A stretch of DNA of 5,753 nucleotides from Alphaproteobacteria bacterium (lineage in GTDB: Bacteria > Pseudomonadota > Alphaproteobacteria > Thalassobaculales > Thalassobaculaceae), in the NCBI GenBank assembly GCA_028822575.1, contig JAPKDN010000221.1, positions 1 through 5,753 on the forward strand, given 5' to 3'. A program made the translations under genes and the position numbers. This document shows positions 1-4,447 of this stretch, one piece after another. The notes under the pieces were generated by a model. The model did not search any database, was not told where the DNA came from, and saw nothing but the letters and a program-made list of their open reading frames with translations. How positions within the stretch are numbered: the stretch's first letter is position 1; the number at the start of each line of letters is the position of its first letter.

Positions 1-113
1 GAAAGTCACGGGCAAAAGTGAGCGCTAATGTTTTTAGCACTGGGCGACAGGGACAAAAAGCCCATTAAGGACAATATTGGTGGTGGGGTGGGGGTGGGGG
101 GCGCACCCTGACT
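1..113. other. Intergenic segment without a recognisable gene
   Basis: I find no convincing reading frame here. The segment holds two similar short direct motifs, GGGCAAAAGTG near 10-20 and GGGACAAAAAG near 50-60, followed by the G-rich tract annotated separately. Repeats of this kind occur at the ends of some insertion sequences (IS21-like elements have several internal terminal repeats). No transposase is in the window and the left edge cuts the segment, so I do not call a mobile element. Confidence 0.5.
79..101 (+). repeat. G-rich tract, possible G-quadruplex
   Basis: Five G runs of increasing length (2, 2, 4, 5 and 6), each separated by a single T, make a 23-base stretch containing only G and T. 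Single-base loops and three runs of four or more G are favourable for G-quadruplex folding, although a three-tetrad fold needs an imperfect or split run, because only three runs exceed two G. It lies just past the stop of the minus-strand reading frame that ends at 114. The sequence is certain; the structure and any function are inference. Confidence 0.6.
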
Positions 114-577
114 TTACGTTAAATGTTTGGCGAAAAAATAAACAGATATTGTCGTAAAGGCGCGACCAGCGCGATGTTCCCGCGATGTTCCGGTGATTAC
201 GTCATGATTTAACCAGCCGCAGATGTCCTGGACGTATTGGTGCGGGCCGTAGTTCATATGGAAGACCCAAAGCATCTCGCTCGGCCTTTTGGGCCTGTCT
301 TCCAGTTGCATCATTGAGATGAAATTCTTAGGCGTTGCGTCTGGCTTGCCCCAAGAAAGCCGCAAAATAGTATAGGAATAACCTATCGACCAACCACGAT
401 TTCTATCTGAATTTAGCCGGTGATTAGGTGCGGCTGGTTGCGTCTGTAATCCCCTGTGACTGGCTCTTCGACCCACGCACACGCCCGCTTGTTGGAAAGC
501 TTGGACATAGGGGCGTCTTCGAAGGATGATTGTTCGCCAGGTGAAAATTTATTGGTGACGCCTAACTTAATCGACAA
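114..577 (-). pseudogene. Possible frameshifted remnant of a hypothetical gene
   Basis: Two overlapping minus-strand frames together look like one damaged gene. The first runs from a TTG at 577-575 (or an ATG at 508-506) to a TAA at 415-413 and gives about 54 residues, including RACAWVEEPVTGDYRR. The second is open from a GTG at 482 to a TAA at 114 (122 codons). Its later part, from about position 400, looks more protein-like, for example KRPSEMLWVFHMNYGPHQYV. Its first 25 or so residues read as an out-of-frame copy of the first frame. An exact 11-bp duplication near the 3' end (170-191) would also shift the frame. Neither start has a clear Shine-Dalgarno site. I recognise no family. The alternative is that the 122-codon frame is simply a chance ORF. 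Confidence 0.3.
170..191. repeat. Exact 11-bp tandem duplication
   Basis: CGCGATGTTCC is present twice head to tail (170-180 and 181-191) with no mismatch. The unit length is not a multiple of three, so a duplication event would shift any reading frame crossing it, including the minus-strand frame ending at 114. Confidence 0.9.
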
Positions 578-620
578 TTAAAAAAGTGGTGCCTTTGGAG
601 TGCCTAGGGAATTAATTGAA

Positions 621-634
621 CAAATATATATTTG
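621..634. repeat. Perfect 14-bp AT-rich palindrome
   Basis: CAAATATATATTTG is its own reverse complement. It sits two bases beyond the stop codon of the minus-strand gene at 637-1044. It might form a weak hairpin after that gene or be a protein-binding site, but it is nearly all A/T and no U tract follows, so it is not a convincing terminator. Confidence 0.45.
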
Positions 635-636
635 AA

Positions 637-1044
637 TCATCGCTTCGCCAAATCCGGTGTGGGACGAATAATTTCTTGCAGAGAGTCGAATGGTGCGCAT
701 TCAGGGGCGTGACCGATCTTGTGGATGTCAAGCGTCCATTCCAAGGTAATCACGGTGTAAGGCCCCGCCATAATACGGGTCGCCACGTTATTATGGCTCC
801 AACGGTGGCTTGAGAGCAGACGTTCCGCAAATTCCAGATCCTTGGAATATTGCACGGCCACCGGGTCCTCGACGAATTTTGTGTTTTGCGTTCCCTGCAC
901 GAAGGCGTGAGGGCCACAGTGGCGGGTAACATCGCCGCGGTAATCAGACAATTTCAGTGCGCTGAGATATTCGCGTGCGATTTCGAGCATTGGACAATCT
1001 TCAATGACTTTTACTATATTGGGAAAATATAGAATGTTGGCCAC
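637..1044 (-). CDS. Hypothetical protein, 135 residues
   Basis: I do not recognise the family. The frame begins with GTG at 1044-1042 and ends with TGA at 639-637. The start is supported by AGGGAG (1055-1050) five bases upstream. The predicted protein begins MANILYFPNIVKVIEDCPML and has a balanced soluble composition. There is no signal peptide or membrane segment. It has mixed helical and strand-like segments, several His and Trp residues in the second half (SHRWSHNN, LEWTLDIHKIGHAPEC) and three Cys residues spread along the chain. The codon pattern looks genuinely coding across the whole length. The first 31 nt overlap the end of another open minus-strand frame (1298-1014), so it may once have been the second gene of a pair. 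The neighbours on both sides look eroded, so this gene may be accessory or itself a survivor of a decaying island. Confidence 0.6.
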   Translation of the reverse strand: MANILYFPNIVKVIEDCPMLEIAREYLSALKLSDYRGDVTRHCGPHAFVQGTQNTKFVEDPVAVQYSKDLEFAERLLSSHRWSHNNVATRIMAGPYTVITLEWTLDIHKIGHAPECAPFDSLQEIIRPTPDLAKR

Positions 1045-1298
1045 GAGATCTCCCTGAACTGTCGAAAAACAGGTCGCCCGCGTAGGTAATAAACCTGAGT
1101 TGAAATGAAAGTTCTCAACACCGTTGGATGCATGTAAGCGTTTCCGATGCCGGAATTTGATGACTCATTTACCCATCTCCAACATTATCCCACTACAATG
1201 TGTCCATCCGCGTGCAGCTGATCCACCTTCTCGCGGATTTCTGGATCAAGATTTGAGTATTGGTTATCAAATGTTCGTGTGAACCGCCGGACAGTTAT
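1014..1298 (-). pseudogene. Interrupted minus-strand reading frame, possible gene remnant
   Basis: One minus-strand frame is open from 1298 to a TAG at 1016-1014, except for a single TAA at 1187-1185. The upstream part (37 codons) contains the convincing helical stretch SNLDPEIREKVDQLHADGH. The downstream part (56 codons) contains MHPTVLRTFISTQVYYLRGR and could start at ATG 1133-1131, with a weak GGAA eight bases upstream. The end overlaps the start of the 135-residue gene by 31 nt. It could be a gene with one nonsense mutation, or two short ORFs, or chance. I recognise no family. Confidence 0.25.
1050..1055 (-). promoter_or_regulatory. Ribosome binding site for the 135-residue gene
   Basis: On the minus strand AGGGAG lies five bases before the GTG at 1044-1042. 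It is the main reason for accepting a GTG start for this gene. Confidence 0.6.
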
Positions 1299-1322
1299 TC
1301 AAAAGCCCAAGGTGCCAATCTG

Positions 1323-1418
1323 ATGGCTCCTGACCCAGTAGATTTTCCTGTTCTTAGCGAAGGTACGCGCCAGAACGACGTACTGAATAGCGTTCTATTC
1401 TTGCATGAAATGGCTTAA
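1323..1418 (+). CDS. Small open reading frame, 31 residues, possibly a gene fragment
   Basis: An ATG at 1323 is preceded by AAGGTG (1309-1314) with an eight-base gap, a reasonable ribosome binding site. The product, beginning MAPDPVDFPVLSEGTRQNDV and ending FLHEMA, looks protein-like. The frame stays open upstream to a TTG at 1260. After the TAA at 1416-1418 it continues with a further coding-like run (SVERELAKFNL) before a TAG. That suggests either a genuine microprotein or the remnant of a longer plus-strand gene broken by stops. No family is recognised. Confidence 0.3.
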   Translation: MAPDPVDFPVLSEGTRQNDVLNSVLFLHEMA

Positions 1419-1451
1419 TCGGTGGAACGTGAATTAGCCAAATTTAACTTA

Positions 1452-1465
1452 TAGATCATGATCTA
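1452..1465. repeat. Perfect 14-bp palindrome
   Basis: TAGATCATGATCTA equals its own reverse complement and contains two GATC sites separated by two bases. It could be an operator half-site pair for a dimeric regulator or simply chance. No promoter is evident next to it. Confidence 0.4.
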
Positions 1466-1563
1466 CCAATTGATGAACAATGACCGGGTAGAATGATTTT
1501 GGATTCACTGGCTTTTGAAATTGATTCTGGTAAATCACGCGACATCGCACGGGACATAGAAAG

Positions 1564-2184
1564 CTACTTGGTTTTTTCCGCCAGGCGCCCGGTGATGGCG
1601 GCCGAAACGCGCCCGGCCTCTCCTGCCATCGCCTCTATCATGGTCAAGATCGGTTGGCGTAGGATATTCTCGATGGAAATGCCGCCCTCTCCACCCGCTG
1701 CCGCCTGATCGACAAGGGCTGAGAATTCTCGCTGTAATATTTCCATGCGAGCGGGGTTGCTGGCGAGCCAACGCGCCGTGGTGGCGCGTATATGGCCTAG
1801 ACTTTCATCGTTCTTGATGAAACCCTTCACCCGCTTGCCACTCGCGTCCGGCCCGAGTCGGGCGATCAGCTCGACGCTGATCCAGGCAAACCACCAGCGC
1901 CACGGATCGGCGCGGAGCTCACCATCATCATAAATATCCTGTAAAAGATGAAGTGTTGTAACCGGGGCGTTCGCCTTCAGGCGAACCACTTGTGCGGGCA
2001 GGGCATTGACTGCTAGGACCGCGAACTGTCGATTACGGGGTTTGCGATTGAACAGACCCTGGGACTGTTCCCCGCGCAGGCCGGCCTCGATGATGAGGGC
2101 ATCCGTGTCGATCACTTCGAACCAATGGCGTAACGCCATGGCCATGCCCCGAATCTGATCGTGCCTTGTCGAGGCGTCCAACAT
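1564..2184 (-). CDS. Hypothetical protein, about 206 residues
   Basis: I do not recognise the family. The longest frame starts at ATG 2190, but the Shine-Dalgarno GGAGG (2195-2191) touches that codon. The ATG at 2184 is six bases downstream of GGAGG and is the better start, giving a protein beginning MLDASTRHDQIRG. It ends with TAG at 1566-1564. The product appears soluble and mostly helical, without a signal peptide or membrane span. There is a tryptophan-rich patch (DPWRWWFAWISVEL) in the middle and a Gly/Ala-rich turn (DQAAAGGEGG) before a C-terminal amphipathic helical region (MIEAMAGEAGRVSAAITGRL). Composition and codon choice resemble the M23 and bactofilin genes more than the left-hand fragments. 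It is transcribed divergently from the M23 operon and shares its 225-base upstream region. Function is unknown. Confidence 0.65.
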   Translation of the reverse strand: MLDASTRHDQIRGMAMALRHWFEVIDTDALIIEAGLRGEQSQGLFNRKPRNRQFAVLAVNALPAQVVRLKANAPVTTLHLLQDIYDDGELRADPWRWWFAWISVELIARLGPDASGKRVKGFIKNDESLGHIRATTARWLASNPARMEILQREFSALVDQAAAGGEGGISIENILRQPILTMIEAMAGEAGRVSAAITGRLAEKTK

Positions 2185-2190
2185 ACGCAT

Positions 2191-2195
2191 CCTCC
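2191..2195 (-). promoter_or_regulatory. Ribosome binding site that selects the start at 2184
   Basis: GGAGG on the minus strand directly abuts the ATG at 2190 but is spaced six bases from the in-frame ATG at 2184. Normal spacing favours the downstream start, which shortens the protein by two residues. Confidence 0.65.
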
Positions 2196-2257
2196 AACAA
2201 CTATGATATAATGAGAACGCAGTTTTGGGGAGGCTCGATTGCGAGAGAGTTTAATTA

Positions 2258-2286
2258 TTGATGGTGTGCTATGAAATTCTTGTAAT
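2258..2286 (+). promoter_or_regulatory. Candidate sigma70-type promoter for the M23-bactofilin operon
   Basis: TTGATG (2258-2263) and TGTAAT (2281-2286) are separated by 17 bases and match TTGACA and TATAAT at four and five of six positions. Transcription from here would give a leader of about 120 bases, carrying the hairpin and the G tract described next. This is a pattern match only. Confidence 0.4.
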
Positions 2287-2361
2287 CGGCGTCATGAACG
2301 GGTGATTATTGGTCGATAATAAAAGCGTCTTGAAGCGCCGAACAAAGACAATGTGTGGAGC

Positions 2362-2380
2362 GGTTGCCTCGGCGGTAACC
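2362..2380 (+). promoter_or_regulatory. Stem-loop in the leader of the M23 gene
   Basis: GGTTGCC (2362-2368) and GGTAACC (2374-2380) form a seven-pair stem with one G-U pair and a five-base loop TCGGC. Four bases later the 13-G run begins. No U tract follows on the plus strand, so it is not an intrinsic terminator for that direction. It may shape access to the translation start 34 bases downstream. Function is inferred only from position. Confidence 0.4.
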
Positions 2381-2384
2381 TAAA

Positions 2385-2397
2385 GGGGGGGGGGGGG
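2385..2397 (+). repeat. Homopolymeric run of 13 G
   Basis: Thirteen consecutive G lie 17 bases upstream of the M23 start codon, directly after a predicted hairpin. Runs of this length are prone to slipped-strand length change and, in other bacteria, underlie phase variation. Here the tract is in the leader rather than the coding region, so a length change would alter leader structure or promoter-to-start distance, not the frame. An error in homopolymer length during sequencing is also possible. Confidence 0.9.
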
Positions 2398-2414
2398 CTC
2401 AAGGCCCGCTATCG

Positions 2415-3872
2415 ATGGAAGATTCTGGACTGAGTTGGCTCTCCCGCGTCAAGTACTCCGTTAACCATTTTTTTCGGGACCGCGAGATCATCGTGCGGTC
2501 GGACGGCCAGATCCACTACTTCACCTTCAGTCGACGGCTTCAATTGGTCTTGACCTGCGCTTGGTTCCTGCTTGCTGCTTGGGGCGGATTCGCGACGGTC
2601 GGTTACGTCAATCAGTTCTCTTTGATCGAGTCCAAGAATCAGGCGATTTGGCGGTCCCAGGCGTCATATCGTGAATTGCTGGACCAAGTTTCTGACTACC
2701 AGCTCTCGATCGTAAGCATCACCCACGATCTTAAAGAGACCCAATCACATCTGCGCCGACTATTTGACCAGAACGAGACCCTCAAGCACACGCTGTATTC
2801 GACAGAGACCGAGCTGAAGCTCACCCAGGTAGAGCGCGACCGCATCACCACAGGACGCCATGCCCTGCGCGATCAGTTTAAATTGCTCGGTAAGGAAGTG
2901 CGGCGGATGACGAGCAAGAACAACGCGCTGGAAAATCATATCGGCAATTTGCGCGGGCATCTTGAAAGCGTGCAAGCGGAGAAAGCCGAGATCGTCGCCG
3001 AGAGGCGCGCCATGGGCGACAGGCTCTGGCGATTGAGCAACGATCTTCAGGGCTCGATCATGCGCGGGGAACAGTTGGAAACGACGATAGGCTCGCTGCG
3101 AGCAGATCTTCGTAACGAGATGATCAGTAAAGGGTTGGTCGCGACTGATAATGACGCGTTGCGTTTGAGGGTCTCCAATCTGGAATCTAGTTTGTCTGAT
3201 GAAGCCGAGCAGCATCGCGGGCAACTCGAGGCGATTTCCGCCCGGGCACTGAAAAATATCCATGCTTTGGAAGCAGTGCTGAATTACACGGGGCTGAGTT
3301 TGCAGGAGATCGCTCCTCTTCCCAAGGGAACGATCATGGGCCAGGGCGGTCCGTTCGTCCCCTACCATCCAGATATGCGCCCCTCAGATGATATGGACTC
3401 GTTGGAAGAGGAGATTGAGGTAAACATCACGCGCTGGGCGCAGCTTCGCGATCTCGTGTCGACAATCCCGCTGATCGGGCCCATTGAAAAAGGTTATGTA
3501 TCGAGCCGGTTTGGTCGCCGAAAAGACCCTATTTCAAAGCGTTGGGCGATGCACAAGGGGCTCGATCTCGGTGGCCCCTACAAGACTGCCGTGCATGCCA
3601 CGGCGCCTGGAACCGTGGTTTTCGCGGGGCGCCGGGCCTTTTATGGTCGCACCATCGACGTGCAACATAAAAATGGGCTCATGACACGTTATGCCCATTT
3701 GTATAGAATTAAGGTCAAAAGAGGGCAAAAGGTCGGTCTCGGTGAGACAATCGGGTTACTCGGGAGCTCCGGACGGAGTACCGGGCCTCATGTTCACTAT
3801 GAGATTCGATACTTGGGCAAGGCACTCAACCCCAGGAAGTTCCTAAGGGCGACAAAAAATGTTCAAAAATAA
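2415..3872 (+). CDS. Bitopic membrane M23 (LytM-type) peptidoglycan endopeptidase with coiled coil
   Basis: This 485-residue protein is predicted to cut peptide cross-links of peptidoglycan in the periplasm. Residues 1-41 are basic and probably cytoplasmic (REIIVRSDGQIHYFTFSRR), and about 42-65 form one transmembrane helix. About 75-285 is a long Glu/Lys/Arg-rich coiled coil, then comes a linker, and about 358-478 is the M23 domain. All active-site positions are present: H380 and D384 (HKGLD) and H461 (HVH) as zinc ligands, with H428 (YAHL) and H459 as catalytic histidines. It should therefore be an active enzyme rather than a LytM-type activator. The layout resembles alphaproteobacterial M23 proteins with a DUF5930-like N-terminal part, and LmdC of Hyphomonas. 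The ATG at 2415 is the only start after an in-frame TAA at 2376. Its Shine-Dalgarno site is weak (AAGG at 2401-2404). The stop overlaps the bactofilin start by 14 nt. The cytoplasmic tail is a plausible contact for bactofilin (inference). Confidence 0.93.
   Translation: MEDSGLSWLSRVKYSVNHFFRDREIIVRSDGQIHYFTFSRRLQLVLTCAWFLLAAWGGFATVGYVNQFSLIESKNQAIWRSQASYRELLDQVSDYQLSIVSITHDLKETQSHLRRLFDQNETLKHTLYSTETELKLTQVERDRITTGRHALRDQFKLLGKEVRRMTSKNNALENHIGNLRGHLESVQAEKAEIVAERRAMGDRLWRLSNDLQGSIMRGEQLETTIGSLRADLRNEMISKGLVATDNDALRLRVSNLESSLSDEAEQHRGQLEAISARALKNIHALEAVLNYTGLSLQEIAPLPKGTIMGQGGPFVPYHPDMRPSDDMDSLEEEIEVNITRWAQLRDLVSTIPLIGPIEKGYVSSRFGRRKDPISKRWAMHKGLDLGGPYKTAVHATAPGTVVFAGRRAFYGRTIDVQHKNGLMTRYAHLYRIKVKRGQKVGLGETIGLLGSSGRSTGPHVHYEIRYLGKALNPRKFLRATKNVQK
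3845..3849 (+). promoter_or_regulatory. Ribosome binding site of the bactofilin gene, inside the M23 gene
   Basis: AAGGG lies nine bases before the ATG at 3859, within the last codons of the M23 gene. Together with the 14-nt overlap it suggests translational coupling of the two products. Confidence 0.55.
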
Positions 3873-4332
3873 AAAAGAAATTCCAGGTTCGGACTCCAGC
3901 TTGTTGAGGAACAAGGCGCCCTCTCTGCTTAGCGCCGACTTGGTTATCAACGGGAACCTTGAAAGTGACGGCGACATTCAAGTCGATGGCACGGTAGAGG
4001 GTGACATCAGAAGCAAAATGCTGACGATTAGTACCTCGGCGGTGGTTCGTGGATCCATCGACGCTGAGAATATCTTGATCGCCGGCACTGTTACCGGCCA
4101 GATCAAGGCGCGGCACGTAACCCTTACCAAGTCTGCCAAGGTCATAGCCGATGTCATCCAAGAAAGATTGACCATCGAACCTGGCGCGTTCTTCGAAGGC
4201 AATTGCCGCCAGTTTCCCGGCGAGGAAGAAGCCACGCTGAGACGGATCGAGCAAAAATCCATGACCAAACCGAACGGTGCCGGTACTGCCGCATCCACCA
4301 AAAACGGCGTTGCGATCAGCGACGCGGCCTGA
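3859..4332 (+). CDS. Bactofilin (polymer-forming cytoskeletal protein)
   Basis: The 157-residue product has the bactofilin architecture. A short N-terminal tail (1-24) begins MFKNKKE, like the hydrophobic-basic membrane-targeting sequences reported for bactofilins. The core from about 25 to 118 is a right-handed beta-helix with regularly spaced Gly and hydrophobic residues (LVINGNLESDGDIQVDGTVE, RGSIDAENILIAGTVTGQI, AKVIADVIQERLTIEPGAFF). A disordered tail follows (119-157, rich in Lys, Thr, Ala and Gly). Bactofilins polymerise without nucleotides into membrane-bound filaments that position wall enzymes. The gene starts inside the M23 gene and ends with TGA at 4330-4332, 34 bases before a hairpin terminator. 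This close pairing suggests the filament recruits the M23 endopeptidase, as in BacA-LmdC and CcmA-Csd1. I leave the symbol empty because bacA, bacM and ccmA are used for different paralogues. Confidence 0.93.
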   Translation: MFKNKKEIPGSDSSLLRNKAPSLLSADLVINGNLESDGDIQVDGTVEGDIRSKMLTISTSAVVRGSIDAENILIAGTVTGQIKARHVTLTKSAKVIADVIQERLTIEPGAFFEGNCRQFPGEEEATLRRIEQKSMTKPNGAGTAASTKNGVAISDAA

Positions 4333-4447
4333 CGCCTTATTGGTTGGGCTTGGCTTGATAAAGAAACGTAACGATACCATTATCGTGGCGCATTTTTGAT
4401 TATAATTCTTAAATTAATCAACTATTAATGATGACTATTGGCCAGAT
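4333..4447. other. AT-rich convergent intergenic region
   Basis: These 115 bases separate the bactofilin and transglycosylase stop codons. Apart from the hairpin terminator they contain only AT-rich sequence (around 4398-4438) with no reading frame or further repeat that I can support. Confidence 0.6.
4367..4397 (+). terminator. Intrinsic terminator between convergent genes, possibly bidirectional
   Basis: ACGATA (4371-4376) and TATCGT (4381-4386) form a six-pair stem around the loop CCAT. After one A-G mismatch the stem extends by three more pairs (4367-4369 with 4388-4390). TTTTT (4393-4397) follows two bases later. On the other strand the hairpin is followed by TTTCTT, so it could also stop transcripts from the lytic transglycosylase gene. 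The stem is modest in strength. Confidence 0.55.

Larger units (their letters stand above)
1045..1563. other. Gene-poor stretch with scattered coding-like fragments
   Basis: About 520 bases have no intact gene of normal size. They contain most of the interrupted minus-strand frame (1298-1014), the small plus-strand ORF (1323-1418) and a palindrome at 1452-1465. The first 24 or so codons of a plus-strand frame starting at ATG 1493 are also coding-like (FEIDSGKSRDIARDIESYL) before it runs antisense into the next gene. Coding-like segments on both strands with frequent stops suggest erosion of former genes. Short translations can look plausible by chance, so this reading is tentative. Confidence 0.4.

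Noticed and set aside
616..813. 65-codon plus-strand frame
   Set aside because: It is antisense to the better-supported 135-residue gene, begins at a TTG inside AT-rich DNA and has no ribosome site.
1493..1708. 71-codon plus-strand frame starting at ATG 1493
   Set aside because: Only the first 24 or so codons look coding. The rest is antisense to the 206-residue gene. It is mentioned as a possible fragment rather than called as a gene.
2362..2380. Leader hairpin as an intrinsic terminator
   Set aside because: It is followed by AAA and G residues rather than a T tract on the plus strand.
2760..3368. 202-codon minus-strand open frame
   Set aside because: It is antisense to the coiled-coil region of the M23 gene, whose reading is supported by clear domain structure. 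No ribosome site or family is seen.
3826..4380. 184-codon minus-strand open frame
   Set aside because: It is antisense to the bactofilin gene and has no family signature.
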